NCBI GenBank assembly: GCA_963758845.1
Contig: CAVWWX010000002.1
Coordinates: forward strand, 1,674,001-1,738,000
Length of the DNA: 64,000 bases
From: JBDTSW01 sp963758845
Lineage (GTDB): Bacteria > Actinomycetota > Thermoleophilia > Solirubrobacterales > 70-9
Direction: 5' to 3'
Part shown: positions 40,125 through 48,856 of the stretch, one piece after another
Position numbering within the stretch: the stretch's first letter is position 1
Layout: every line of letters begins with the position of its first letter
The notes under the pieces: generated by a model
What the model was told of the DNA's origin: nothing
Seen by the model: the letters and a program-made list of their open reading frames with translations, nothing else
Database searches by the model: none
Program-made: the position numbers and the translations under genes

Positions 40125-40376
40125 CTAGCGGCGACGCGAAGCCCGCCCGCCGAGCGCACGATCGGAGGCTCGACCGCTCTCAGACTCCGGCCCCTGGCGC
40201 GACCACTGCTCGGCCAGTGCGGCTACCAAGAGCAACGTCTTGCGGCGAGTTCGACCATCGAGCCCTACGAGGCCTTCGGCAACCTCGTCAAGGTCATCCC
40301 TAAGCCGACGCGCGTCCGGGTCCAGCTCGTACTTGATGAGGACGGGCTCGCGACGGTCCTTGTCTTGCGACGCCAC
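40125..40376 (-). CDS. Small hypothetical protein
   Basis: 83 residues: MASQDKDRREPVLIKYELDP, DARRLRDDLDEVAEGLVGLD, GRTRRKTLLLVAALAEQWSR and a basic tail. GTG start supported by AAAGGAGA 8-9 nt upstream (about 40385-40392). No known domain. Confidence 0.55.
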   Translation of the reverse strand: MASQDKDRREPVLIKYELDPDARRLRDDLDEVAEGLVGLDGRTRRKTLLLVAALAEQWSRQGPESESGRASDRALGGRASRRR

Positions 40377-40483
40377 ACGCTCTCCTTTGGTTGGTCACCG
40401 GTTTACTCCAGGATGGGCCGCAAACGCTCGCGGCGGGTCTCGCACGCAAGTCAGATTGCGCGGCCAAGCGGTGCGGGCCGGTA

Positions 40484-40822
40484 CAGCTGCGACGGGGGAG
40501 AGGGTCGCGGATTGAAATCACGCCCATCGAACGACCGCCGGGTGGCAATCGGCGCGCGCAAGCCGAAAACAGATGGGGGCTGAGAAGAAGCGACGCCTCA
40601 CGCACGACGAAGTCTTGGACCTGCTCTCCGGGCGAGCCGCGGAGGGTTCGATCACGGCCGCGATCGCGCTCGAGCGTGCATTGCGGGCGCAGGAGCGCGA
40701 GAAGGAGTCGACCGAAAGAGCTCGACCGACTCCTCCGCGGCGAGTAGTCCGGTAGTGGAGGGTCCGGAACCGATGTCGGCGATTGCGGACGACCGCGAGT
40801 GGCTCGGTGTAAAGAAAACCCA
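40484..40822. repeat. Accessory repeat unit, copy 2
   Basis: Second copy of the 33028-33352 unit, with small indels. It holds the frameshifted small ORF (40573-40755) and ends with EWLGVKKTQ in the HTH-like fragment. The region from 40823 to 41058 carries no convincing gene; a 70-residue minus-strand frame there is not supported by composition. Confidence 0.6.
40573..40755 (+). pseudogene. Frameshifted copy of the 57-aa small helical protein
   Basis: MGAEKKRRLTHDEVLDLLSG and AAEGSITAAIALERALRAQE match 33110-33283 nearly residue for residue. A 2-bp deletion after KESTE shifts the frame, so the ENELDRLLRGE tail is read as RARPTPPRRVVR. Either a sequencing error or a decaying duplicate. Confidence 0.55.
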
Positions 40823-41058
40823 GGATTCTCGGCGAACCGTCGGGGTGGGCCTCTTATTCTGGGGCGACGGTCGCTCGGAGCGCCGAAAGGTCGCTAGCGA
40901 TCAGCCGCTCCGATTGTCTCCTCCGGTAACCGCTCTGTCGGAGCCACCAGAGGGTCCGCGGCCACATCGTGACGCGGTTGAGCGGCTGCCCACCCTCCGA
41001 GAAGGTGCCCGTCAAGAGACGTCGCTTGAGCCGCCGCAACCCCAACACGCTCAGGTAG

Positions 41059-41379
41059 TTAGGCACTTCTCTGTACCTGTTCGCTCCTCGGCGGTGAGTT
41101 CAATGCGCAAGCACTCAAGGTCACAACGGCGAGGAAAGTAAGCCCGCAAAGCCAGTGGAGTGGAGGACGGTTCGGGGGCTGGAGGACTCTCCAGAGCGTG
41201 TAGGGCACCAGGAGAACCAGCGCCACGGCAGCAAGCACGACCACCCAGGCCTGCGGGCTCCCAGGGGCAAGTCGGGGGTGATCGGTTGCTCCCGGAAGTC
41301 CCAGTCCGCCTGTCGAGACCTTCGTCGCGGGGACTAACCGCAGTAAACGACTCCCGCGTGGACACGACCCGGCTCGCAC
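41059..41379 (-). CDS. Possible small membrane protein
   Basis: Up to 106 residues; the convincing part is PQAWVVVLAAVALVLLVPYT, LWRVLQPPNRPPLHWLCG and LTFLAVVTLSACALNSPP, two hydrophobic spans. The N-terminal ~45 residues are less protein-like and the start is uncertain. No homologue recognised. Confidence 0.4.
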   Translation of the reverse strand: MRAGSCPRGSRLLRLVPATKVSTGGLGLPGATDHPRLAPGSPQAWVVVLAAVALVLLVPYTLWRVLQPPNRPPLHWLCGLTFLAVVTLSACALNSPPRSEQVQRSA

Positions 41380-42132
41380 GCGAGGGACTCGAGGGCCCCG
41401 CCCTCCATCGGTTTTGGGAGGACACGTTCTTGGTTCCGAGCCCCAGCGCCGATTCTACGACGCTGCATTCGGGCGGCTACACGACGTGTTCGATGGGGAA
41501 GAGGTTGTCGACGCGGGCTGCGGGCTGGGCCATCACGCGATCCGTCTCGCACTTGAGGGTTGGCGAGTTCGAGCCTTCGACTTTTCGCCGGCCGCGGTCC
41601 AAGGTGCGCGGCAGAACGTGGCCGCGGCCGGGCTCGAAGACCGCATATCGGTCACCCAGGACGATCTGATGGGCTTGTCGCTCGAGTCTGATTCTGTCAA
41701 GCAGATAATCTGCTGGGTGTGCTCATGCATGTGCCTGATCTCGCGAGGGCGCTGGCTGAGCTGGGCCGGGTGCTGGCGCCCGGAGGCACTTTGGTTGTCA
41801 GCGAACTGAACGCGCGCTCTCCGGAGGCCTGGGCGTCTCGGCTACGCAGCAGGGCCAAGAGCAGTCCGTTCGAGAACAAGCCGTCCGGTCCCGAGCGCTG
41901 GCTGAACTCCGCGGGCGAAGGGATGCTGATTCGCCACGCCGACCCCGACTGGCTGGTAGCCGAGTTCGCCAAACACGGGCTGAGGCTGCGCGAGCGTGTC
42001 ATCGGGCAGGTCAGCGAGTCTTACGCGGCCCTGCCTCGCCTGCAGCGCCCGATCGGGTGGGTCAACCGGCGGCTCGCTTGGTCGAAGCTGCCGGGTGTTG
42101 CGGTCAGCAACATCTTCGTGTTCCGATCCTAG
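41358..42132 (+). CDS. SAM-dependent class I methyltransferase (frameshifted)
   Basis: GTG 41358 gives DTTRLAREGLEGPALHRFWE; after a frame change near 41430 come RRFYDAAFGRLHDVFDGEEV and VVDAGCGLGHHAIRLALEGW (motif I), FDFSPAAVQGARQNVAAAGL, DDLMGLSLESDSVKQIICW. A second change near 41715 is followed by VLMHVPDLARALAELGRVLA and PGGTLVVSELNARS. About 257 residues. Target unknown; the HVPDLARALAELGRVLAPGG part is usual for small-molecule or quinone methyltransferases. Confidence 0.82.
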
Positions 42133-42631
42133 GCCCAGGGCTAGCCGCCGGGCGGCCTGAAACGGCGGCTGAGGGATTCCCGGGGCTGACCGAGCCCCTG
42201 GAAAGAAGCGAGCGGGACCGCCTCCAGAAACCTGACCACGCTCATGCTCCCGGCCGTTCGTAATTGCGACCGAGGCGTCGCGGTCCCGCTACGTTGCTCC
42301 GCTCCTGGGGGGCGCTTTCATGCAGCCTTCAGACGCAATCTCAGGGGAGCGAGGGCGGCAGTTCAAGTACCCCCCACAGCGCGATCCCGCCGGGATTGTG
42401 GATCGGCTCGCCGTGATCGACAACCACACAACGCGGTCGCCGATTACCCGGCTCCCTCTGGCAGCGGCGGGATCTTCCTGGTCGATCTCGAGACCGGGAT
42501 CAGACCCTGCTGAACGGGACCGACCTCTCCAACCCGCAGGGCATCCGCTCGCGCCCTGAGTCAGGCTTTACGCGCTGGGCATACGCCTTGTGCTTGAGGA
42601 GGTGGGCCGTCCGCGTGAGAGCATCAGGGTG
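42133..42631. pseudogene. Accessory gap with a beta-propeller gene fragment
   Basis: No intact gene. Around 42460-42545 the frames GGIFLVDLETG and LLNGTDLSNPQGI together resemble one blade of an NHL/streptogramin-lyase-type beta-propeller, suggesting a remnant. The rest of the 500 bp shows no recognisable coding, RNA or repeat signal. Confidence 0.4.
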
Positions 42632-42936
42632 ATGGCGAGCTACTCGCAGGTGCTCCTCCTCCCGATGGGCACCGACGCTGCGGCGGCGGTGTGCGGGCAG
42701 GTCCTAACGGGGATCGGGTGGACGGCCGCCGAAGCGGGCGAGAGCCTCGTGGCAACCGAGGACGCCTCGCGCCTGCACTGCCACTGCCACCCGGCAACCG
42801 TACGCGTGACCTTCCGCTCACGCGGCGATCGGACCGAGACCAGCTTCAGGGCTCGGTCGCGGGCTGGGGACCGATCTCGAGCAAGCACGTACGAGAGCAG
42901 ACCCGGGGGCTGGCCCGCCGCGTCGGGCTAGCCTGA
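42632..42936 (+). CDS. Small hypothetical protein (frameshifted)
   Basis: MASYSQVLLLPMGTDAAAAV, CGQVLTGIGWTAAEAGESLV, LHCHCHPATVRVTFRSRGDR, then after a frame change near 42850 GSVAGWGPISSKHVREQTRG, LARRVGLA. About 101 residues with a likely alpha/beta fold; not recognised. A TAGCCT box after it marks the next gene's promoter. Confidence 0.5.
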
Positions 42937-42944
42937 TCGAACGT

Positions 42945-43363
42945 GTGAAGGCGCCCCTCCTCGAAATGACCGAGGCGCACGATCGGGCGCTCGCTGCCTA
43001 CGCGGCGATGAACCGCCGCGAGTACGACCGCGTCCTGGGAGGGATGCACCCCGATGTCGAGTGGGTCAGCCCGCCCGAGTTCCCGGACACAGGCGACGCG
43101 CACGGCACGGCGGCCATCCGGCAGGTCTGGGTCGAGCAGGTCGACCCCGTTCGAGACGTTCCACTACGAGGTACTGGCGTTCGAAGAGCGCGAGCGCCGA
43201 AGCCTGCTGACGCTTCGCCTGACGGCCCACGGGAAAGGAGAGCGGGGCCCCGGTCGAGATGGGCTGGCACCAGGTCGCGGTCTATGACGAGGACGGACTC
43301 GTCCTCAGGCTCGAGAACTACCTCGACGAACGGGCGGCCCGGGCGGCGTTCGAGCGCCGGTAG
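42945..43363 (+). CDS. SnoaL/NTF2-like protein without cassette ends (frameshifted)
   Basis: GTG 42945: MKAPLLEMTEAHDRALAAYA, AMNRREYDRVLGGMHPDVEW, VSPPEFPDTGDAHGTAAIRQ, VWVEQVDP; after a change near 43148, FETFHYEVLAFEERERRSLL; after another near 43240, MGWHQVAVYDEDGLVLRLEN and YLDERAARAAFERR. An ordinary NTF2-like protein. It has neither the MSQENVE start nor the EALEAAGLRE end, so it is a useful contrast to the cassette group. It precedes the acyl-CoA dehydrogenase by 11 bp. Confidence 0.75.
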
Positions 43364-43374
43364 GCTCCCGCCCG

Positions 43375-44517
43375 GTGAGCGACCTCTACTCGATCCCACA
43401 GGAGATGCAGGACTTCCGGGCGACGATCCGCCAGATCGCCCAGGAGCGGATCCGCCCGCGGGCGCCGGAGATCGACCGGACGGGCGAGTACCCGCAGGAC
43501 ATCCGCGAGCTGCTGGGGGAGCAGGACATCCTCGGCCTGCCGTTTGCCGAGGAGTACGGCGGCACCGGCACCGGGACCCTGATGCTGCAGATGGGGGTCG
43601 AGGAGATCGCCCGGGAATGCGCCTCCTCGGCGCTGATCCTGATGATCCAGGAGCTGGGGTCGCTGCCGATCGCGCTCTTCGGAACCGACGAGCAGAAGGA
43701 GAAGTGGCTGCCGCGCCTGGCCACCGGCGAGATCTCGCCGGCGTTCGCCCTGTCCGAGCCCGAGGCCGGGTCGGACCCGGCCGCGATGCGCACCAGCGCG
43801 GTGCAGGACGGCGACGAGTGGGTCATCAACGGCCAGAAGAACTGGATCACCAACGCCGGTATCGCCGACTACTACGTGGTCTTCGCGAAGACCGACCGCG
43901 AGAGCAACCGGATCACCGCGTTCATCGTCGAGGCCGACCGGGAGGGCTTCGACGCCGGCAAGATCGAGCACAAGCTCGGGATCAAGGGCTCGCCTACGGG
44001 CCAGCCCTCGTTCACCGACGTGCGGGTTCCAGCCGAGAACGTGATCGGCGAGCCCGGCCGGGGCCTCTCGGTCGCGCTCGGAACGCTGGAGCGCACCCGC
44101 CTCGGCGCCGCGGCGCAGGCGGTTGGGATCGCCCAGGGCGCGATCGATTACGCGGTGGACTACGCCAAGGAGCGCGTGGCTTTCGGCAAGCCGATCATCG
44201 AACTGCAGGGGCTGCAGTTCAAGCTGGCCGACATGGAGACGCGCACGGCCGCGGCGCGCGAGCTCCTCTACAAGGCGTGCGCGATGGTCGACCGCGGCGA
44301 GCCCGGGGTCGGCAAGTGGACCTCGATGGCGAAGCTCTTCGCCTCCGACACGGCGATGGATGTGACCGTGGACGCCGTGCAGGTGCTGGGCGGCTACGGC
44401 TACGTGAACGAGTATCCCGTCGAGCGCATGATGCGCGACGCCAAGATCACCCAGATCTACGAGGGGACGAACGAGATCCAGCGGGTAGTCATTGCCCGAG
44501 CCCTGGCGAAGGGCTGA
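43375..44517 (+). CDS. Acyl-CoA dehydrogenase
   Basis: Flavoenzyme that oxidises acyl-CoA thioesters to 2-enoyl-CoA. 380 residues, intact: LGLPFAEEYGGTGTGTLMLQ, PAFALSEPEAGSDPAAMRTS (FAD/substrate motif), WVINGQKNWITNAGIADYYV, ERVAFGKPIIELQGLQFKLA, VDAVQVLGGYGYVNEYPVER and the catalytic-Glu segment KITQIYEGTNEIQRVVIARA. GTG start with TAGGCT 8 nt upstream. Chain-length preference cannot be read from sequence. The cupin gene follows after 19 bp. Confidence 0.95.
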   Translation: MSDLYSIPQEMQDFRATIRQIAQERIRPRAPEIDRTGEYPQDIRELLGEQDILGLPFAEEYGGTGTGTLMLQMGVEEIARECASSALILMIQELGSLPIALFGTDEQKEKWLPRLATGEISPAFALSEPEAGSDPAAMRTSAVQDGDEWVINGQKNWITNAGIADYYVVFAKTDRESNRITAFIVEADREGFDAGKIEHKLGIKGSPTGQPSFTDVRVPAENVIGEPGRGLSVALGTLERTRLGAAAQAVGIAQGAIDYAVDYAKERVAFGKPIIELQGLQFKLADMETRTAAARELLYKACAMVDRGEPGVGKWTSMAKLFASDTAMDVTVDAVQVLGGYGYVNEYPVERMMRDAKITQIYEGTNEIQRVVIARALAKG

Positions 44518-44536
44518 CCGCCGAGAGGAGCACCCG

Positions 44537-44923
44537 ATGAGCAGCACACGATCTTCAATCTCCGCAAGTCCGAGGATCTGGCCGCCAAGCACGGCTTCGG
44601 CGAGGCGCAGGAGGCGCGCTTTCCGTTCACCGACCTCGACGCCGAGTCGACCGGGATCGGCCTCATCAAGGTGAAGCCGGGCCAGCGCCAGCCGTTCGCT
44701 CACCGCCACGACAAGGCCGAGGAGATCTACGTCGTTCTCTCGGGATCCGGGCGGATCAAGCTCGACGACGAGATCCACGAGATCGCGGAGATGGACGCGA
44801 TCCGCATCGCGCCGTGGGTCGTCCGCTCGATGGCCGCGGGCCCCGACGGGATCGAGGTGCTCGCCGTTCGGCCCTCGCCACGAGGGCGACGCCGAGACGG
44901 TCGAGGACGACTGGGACGACTGA
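44537..44923 (+). CDS. Cupin-domain protein (frameshifted)
   Basis: Joined frames read HTIFNLRKSEDLAAKHGFGE, AQEARFPFTDLDAESTGIGL, IKVKPGQRQPFAHRHDKAEE, IYVVLSGSGRIKLDDEIHEI, MDAIRIAPWVVRSMAAGPDG, IEVLAVRP and end VEDDWDD. H-x-H-x(5)-E and the second cupin motif are present, so a metal site is expected. Frame changes lie just after the ATG and near 44876. GAGAGGAG precedes the ATG. Role unknown. Confidence 0.8.
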
Positions 44924-44947
44924 GGCGACTGAGCTAGCGTCCGGGGG

Positions 44948-45290
44948 GTGATGCTGCTCGCCGGCTTGGCCGGCCTCTTCCTGCTCCCCGAGCCCTGGAA
45001 CGTGGTCGCGGTCTGCGCTGCCGCGGTGATCGAGGTCGCCGAGGTCGCCTTCTGGATCCGCTTCCTGCGCCGCTACCGCGTGCGGACCGGGGCGGAGGGG
45101 ATGATCGGCGAGCGCGGGGAGGTGATCGAGGCGGTGGGCGCCGGCGGGGGGCGCGTGAGGGTCTACGGGGAGATCTGGGCCGCGCGCTCCGGAGCCGCCG
45201 CTTGGCCCCGGCGAGCGGGTCCGGGTGGCGGCGGTCGACGGCCTGACGCTCGAGGTCGAGGCCGAGCCGGGAACGGAAAAGGGCCCCTGA
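44948..45290 (+). CDS. NfeD-like membrane protein (frameshifted at the end)
   Basis: MMLLAGLAGLFLLPEPWNVV and AVCAAAVIEVAEVAFWIRFL make two membrane spans. They are followed by the OB-fold NfeD domain: VRTGAEGMIGERGEVIEAVG, GGRVRVYGEIWAARSG and, after a change near 45200, PGERVRVAAVDGLTLEVEAE. NfeD proteins partner with stomatin/flotillin-type membrane proteins, which are not seen here. Its stop codon lies inside the terminator hairpin of the convergent RNA. Confidence 0.78.
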
Positions 45291-45300
45291 AAAGGGGCCC
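45277..45300 (-). terminator. Rho-independent terminator (minus strand)
   Basis: Read on the minus strand: GGGCCCC-TTTTCA-GGGGCCC followed by TTTTCC. A perfect 7-bp GC stem with a T run on this strand only. It ends the candidate RNA below and may also stop the convergent NfeD transcript. Confidence 0.7.
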
Positions 45301-45385
45301 CGTATCCGAAAGGACGTGCCGCCGGCGAATCCCTATCGCCAGCCCGTCGGTCCTTCAAGTCTCATAAGCCGTATCGGCGGCTCGT
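45277..45385 (-). ncRNA. Candidate structured small RNA of unknown class
   Basis: Minus-strand transcript of about 110 nt predicted from a -10-like TAAGGT (45397-45392) to the terminator. It folds into AGCCG-CCGATA-CGGCT (45382-45367), then a two-part hairpin AAGGAC/GTCCTT enclosing GCTGGCGA/TCGCCGGC (45355-45310), then the terminator. In the second hairpin one pair is a G-U wobble on the minus strand but an A-C mismatch on the plus strand, which supports the minus strand as the RNA. No ORF is present. I could not match it to 6S, tmRNA, SRP RNA, RNase P RNA or a known riboswitch. The rest of 45386-45574 is relatively AT-rich and gene-free. Confidence 0.5.
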
Positions 45386-45574
45386 CTAAAGACCTTAACA
45401 CCCGAATCGGCCAAATCGTTTCACTACTCCTGCTTCCCCCTGAATCGCGCTTAACACACGAAAACCGCCGCATCCAACGCGAATCTCCGGTGCACACAGC
45501 CTGGCCGCAGTGGCGTTGTACGGAGTGGCCAAGCAGACGCCTGATCGCGCGAGGGGCTACACTCGCCGCGACCC

Positions 45575-45647
45575 GGGCGCTTAGCTCAGTTGGGAGAGCG
45601 CCAGCTCGACAAGCTGGAGGTCACTGGTTCGAGCCCAGTAGCGCCCA
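45575..45647 (+). tRNA. tRNA-Val (GAC)
   Basis: 73-nt cloverleaf: acceptor GGGCGCT/AGCGCCC, D-arm TAGCTCAGTTGGGAGAGC, anticodon loop TCGACAA closed by CCAGC/GCTGG giving GAC, T-arm CTGGTTCGAGCCCAG, discriminator A. CCA not encoded. TACACT about 16 nt upstream is a likely -10. No att repeat is seen downstream. Confidence 0.96.
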
Positions 45648-45744
45648 TCGATAGCGACACGGCCGCCGTCGCGCCGCGTTTCCAGCGGGTTCTCCCCGGG
45701 TATCCGACTCGACTGCACACGGAAGTGGGGAAGGGAGGTACGCG

Positions 45745-45806
45745 ATGTACATCGGAATCGGAGCCTCTGCTCGCTGATCGTGATCCTGGTCGTGCTGCTC
45801 GCCTAG
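45745..45806 (+). CDS. Tiny hydrophobic peptide (about 20 aa, one-base frameshift)
   Basis: ATG 45745 behind AGGGAGGTA encodes MYIGIG; shifting one base gives LCSLIVILVVLLA and TAG at 45806. The joined peptide is a single membrane span of the MYIGIG-type hydrophobic mini-proteins that recur in actinobacteria. The one-base discrepancy (62 instead of 63 nt) is probably a sequencing indel. Confidence 0.5.
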
Positions 45807-45848
45807 AGCGGCACGATCGCGGCGGCGCGCGCTCTATGCTCGCCGCCG

Positions 45849-47710
45849 ATGCTCGGGACCTACGCGTCGGCCCTGCTGGTGCTGGCCGCCGCCGCGGCGG
45901 TCGGGCAGGCGCTGTTCGCCCTGTGCGGGCGGCGTCGCTGGTCGTGGCTGGCGCCCGCGGCCGGGCTTGCGCTCTTGATGCCGATCGCCTGGTGGGCGGT
46001 CCGCCTGCCGGGCGAGGGGGCGACGGCGCTGATCGTGCTCGCCGCCGTCGCCGTCCTCGCCGCCGGCTGGCTTCGCGGGCGGGTCGAGGGCGCGGGCGAT
46101 GCCTTGCGCAGCGGCCTGCCGGTGGTCGTCCTGGCGCTGGTGGCCGCGTCGCTCCCGTTCATCGTCGAGGGCCGGTTCGGGATCCTGGGCACCGGCCTCA
46201 ACCCCGACATGTCCCAGCACCTGTTCGCGGCCGACCGCCTGGCCGAGTCGGGCAGCGAGCGCCTGATCGCCTCGGGCTATCCGCTTGGGCCGCATGCGCT
46301 GGCCGTGGCCCTAGCGGCCATGGGCCCCAGCCTCTCCAGGCCTTCGGCGGAATCACGGTCGCGACGGCCGTGATCGGCGCGCTGGCGTCGCTGGCGCTGC
46401 TGGCACGGCTCAGCGAGTCTCGGCGCGTCGTGGTGGCGCTGCTGGTCGGGTTCGCCTACATGACCGCGTCGTACCTGACCCAGGGCGCGTTCAAGGAGAC
46501 GATGCAGGCGCTGTTCCTGCTGGCGTTCGCGATCGGCCTGGCGCAGCTCGGGCGGGAGCGCCTGGCAGGCGCCGGGCCGGGCCAAGCCGTGCCGCTTGCG
46601 GCGCTGGCCATCGGCGCGGCCTACGTCTACAGCTTCCCTGGGCTGGTCTGGCTTGCGGGGGCCGCGGGCGCGTGGGCGGTCGTCGAGGTCCTGGTCGCCT
46701 GGCGGTCCCGCGGCGGGCCCGCGACCCGGCGGATGATGTCCGCGGCCGCGCGGCCGGCCCTCGTGGCGCTGGGCGTCTTCGTCGTCGCGGTCGCCCCGGA
46801 GCTGGGGCGCATGGTCGAATTCGCGAAGTTCGAGACCTTCGACCCTGACGGGGCGGGCCTGGGCAACCTGTTCGATCGGATCTCTCCGCTCGAGGCCCTC
46901 GGCGTCTGGCCGTCCGGGGACTTCCGGGTCGAGCCCGGCGACGGCTTCGCCCCTGCCATCGTCTTCTGGCTCGGGGCGGCGATCGCGCTGGCGGCGCTTG
47001 CCTTCGGCCTGTGGTGGTGGCTGCGCCGCGGCGAGCGCGCGGTCCCCGTCGCGCTCGGCGTCGCCGCCCTGCTGGTCGCGTCGGCCGCGGTCGCGGGGAC
47101 GCCCTACCAGGAGGCGAAGGCGATCGCGCTCGCCGCGCCGCTGGCGATGCTCGTCAGCGCCCGCGCGCTCCTGGCCGCTGCTCCGACCTATCCGCAGGTG
47201 GCCCGGATCCTCCGCCGGCGAGGGATCGCAAGCCTGTTCCCGCGCAGCGCTCGCAGCGCCCGCGCCGCTCTGGGCGTGGCGGCGCTGACGCTCGCGTTCA
47301 CGGTGGCCGCCGGCGGCTCGACAGTGCTCGCGCTGGTCAACGGCCCGGTCGGGCCGGCGCGCTGGTCGCCGGAGCTGCTCGAGCTAAAGCCATTGCCGGG
47401 GCCGACCCTCGTCCTGGCGCCCGACTCCTACCTGGATGGGCAGCACGGCCGCGACTTCGTCGTCTGGGAGCTCCGCGGGGGGGAGGTCTGCGTCGAGGCC
47501 GACCCCGGTCCCTCGCCCGAGCAGCCGCCCCCCGGCATCCACCAGGTGCTGGTCTACGGCGACGCGCCCGAGCCGCCGTTCGAGGGCACCGACGCCGGGC
47601 GCCGCGTCGGCGACTTCACCCTCTGGGGCATCCCGGACCCGAGGGCGGGCGACTCGGGATGCCCGTTCATCGCCGACGGCGCTCGCGCCGACCCCGGGGG
47701 CGGCGGCTAA
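45849..47710 (+). CDS. Large polytopic membrane protein (frameshifted), possible GT-C-like
   Basis: About 620 residues with some 12 hydrophobic segments (YASALLVLAAAAAVGQALFA, LAPAAGLALLMPIAWWAV, LPVVVLALVAASLPFIVEG, VVVALLVGFAYMTASYLTQG, VPLAALAIGAAYVYSFPG, PAIVFWLGAAIALAALAFGL). A frame change near 46335 joins the two halves. The loop LGTGLNPDMSQHLFAADRLA after the early spans and the C-terminal extracellular domain (LVLAPDSYLDGQHGRDFVVW, FTLWGIPDP) recall GT-C-type glycosyltransferases, but no decisive motif is seen. TATGCT lies 8 nt before the ATG. It is convergent with the GH26-like gene, the stops overlapping by 4 bp. Confidence 0.65.
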
Positions 47711-48831
47711 CGCTCGTCGAACTCCGGCGTCGAGGAGAACTCCTCGCCGCCGAGCGCCCGGCTGTACGCGTTGCGAACGCGTTGCGATGAGTCGATGTGG
47801 AGGTCCGAGACGGACCCGTTCGAGTTCTTCCAGGCCTCGTGCCAGTAGGCGAGCGCCCGGATCTGCGGCCACCGGCCCGAGCCCACCAACGCCGCGGCGC
47901 GCTCGATCCAACGGGCCTTGCGGCGCTGCTGCGCGGCCGACGGCTCGGCGGCGGCCCCGTACTCCAGCACGGCCAGCGGCTTGTCGTCGCCGAGCTCGGC
48001 GATCAGGTCGCCGATCACCGCGTCCATTCGCGAGCGGAAGCTCTGCCATGGCTCGCCGGGCTTGAGCGGGCCGTAGTCGGACAGGCCGACCCAGTCGACG
48101 ACGTCGTCGCCAGGGTAGTACCGCCAGGCATCGTTCCAGTTGGCCTGCGGCCAGCCGCCCACGTCCACGTGGAAGAACCAGGTGATGTCGTCGGCGCCAA
48201 GGGCGTCGCAGGTCTCGACGACGTGCCGGTAGGCCATGCGGAACCGCTCCGGGCCGTCGGCCTGGGTCGGATCCCCCCAGCCCTGTCGCCCCGCCCCGTT
48301 CCAGCGCCCGTTCCACGGGAACCAGTCGCCGTTCACCTCGGTGCCGAACTCGGCCAGGAGCGAGGTCTCGGTGGCGGCGGCGTCCGCACACCACTCCTCG
48401 AGCTCGACATCCCAATCACCCTCCGCGATCGAGCGCATCGAGAAGTTCTCGTCGGGGCCGGCGCCGTATCCCGAGCGCGCCATCAGGCGCACGAAGGGGA
48501 CTCGCCCTGCGGCGGAGATCGTCTCGACGTCGGCAGCCGGGAAGCGGATGTGCCCTCGGAACCAGTTGTTGGAGAAGTAGGCCCAGGTGACCGGACGGCC
48601 CGCCGCGTCCTCGAACGCCGCCAGGCGCTCCGCCTCGACCCTGTCCTCCGAGCCGCCGAAGTCCGGGAAGGCGGCGTGGTAGGCCTGCTCCTCGGACGGC
48701 GGCACCAGCACGCACTCCGCCGAGGACGGATCGCATGAATCCTGCGGCGCGGCACCCCCCAATGTCGCGGTCGAGAGGCCGCCGGCCGTCAGGACCAGCG
48801 TCGCCGCGACCGCGATTGGCTTCGGTCGCAT
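47707..48831 (-). CDS. Secreted GH26-like glycoside hydrolase
   Basis: 374 residues: signal peptide MRPKPIAVAATLVLTAGGLS, then VTWAYFSNNWFRGHIRFPAA, GRVPFVRLMARSGYG, SLLAEFGTEVNGDWFPWNGR with the presumed acid/base Glu, WFFHVDVGGWPQANWNDAWR, DVVDWVGLSDYGPLKPGEPW and DDKPLAVLEYGAAAEP with the presumed nucleophile Glu. The E-x-N-G-x-WFPW and LEYGA layout fits GH26 mannanase-like enzymes. Substrate likely a plant or microbial glycan. Intact. Divergent from thrS with a 25-bp gap. Confidence 0.82.
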   Translation of the reverse strand: MRPKPIAVAATLVLTAGGLSTATLGGAAPQDSCDPSSAECVLVPPSEEQAYHAAFPDFGGSEDRVEAERLAAFEDAAGRPVTWAYFSNNWFRGHIRFPAADVETISAAGRVPFVRLMARSGYGAGPDENFSMRSIAEGDWDVELEEWCADAAATETSLLAEFGTEVNGDWFPWNGRWNGAGRQGWGDPTQADGPERFRMAYRHVVETCDALGADDITWFFHVDVGGWPQANWNDAWRYYPGDDVVDWVGLSDYGPLKPGEPWQSFRSRMDAVIGDLIAELGDDKPLAVLEYGAAAEPSAAQQRRKARWIERAAALVGSGRWPQIRALAYWHEAWKNSNGSVSDLHIDSSQRVRNAYSRALGGEEFSSTPEFDER

Positions 48832-48856
48832 ACCCCCTGGATAGCATGGCTTCGAG

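Noticed and set aside
40854..41066. 70-residue minus-strand ORF
   Set aside because: No ribosome site, no domain and composition typical of shadows; adjacent to repeat copy 2 but not part of it.
42244..42559. Two short plus-strand ORFs of 79-89 codons
   Set aside because: Low-complexity Arg/Pro composition in both frames; the only meaningful signal is a beta-propeller-like blade that spans frames, so it is listed as a fragment.
43318..44778. 486-codon open frame on the minus strand
   Set aside because: Antisense to the intact acyl-CoA dehydrogenase; His/Arg/Leu/Gly-rich shadow composition and no domain.
45386..45574. tmRNA, 6S RNA or RNase P RNA gene
   Set aside because: No tRNA-like ends, tag-peptide frame or conserved RNase P core sequences were found in this AT-richer gap.
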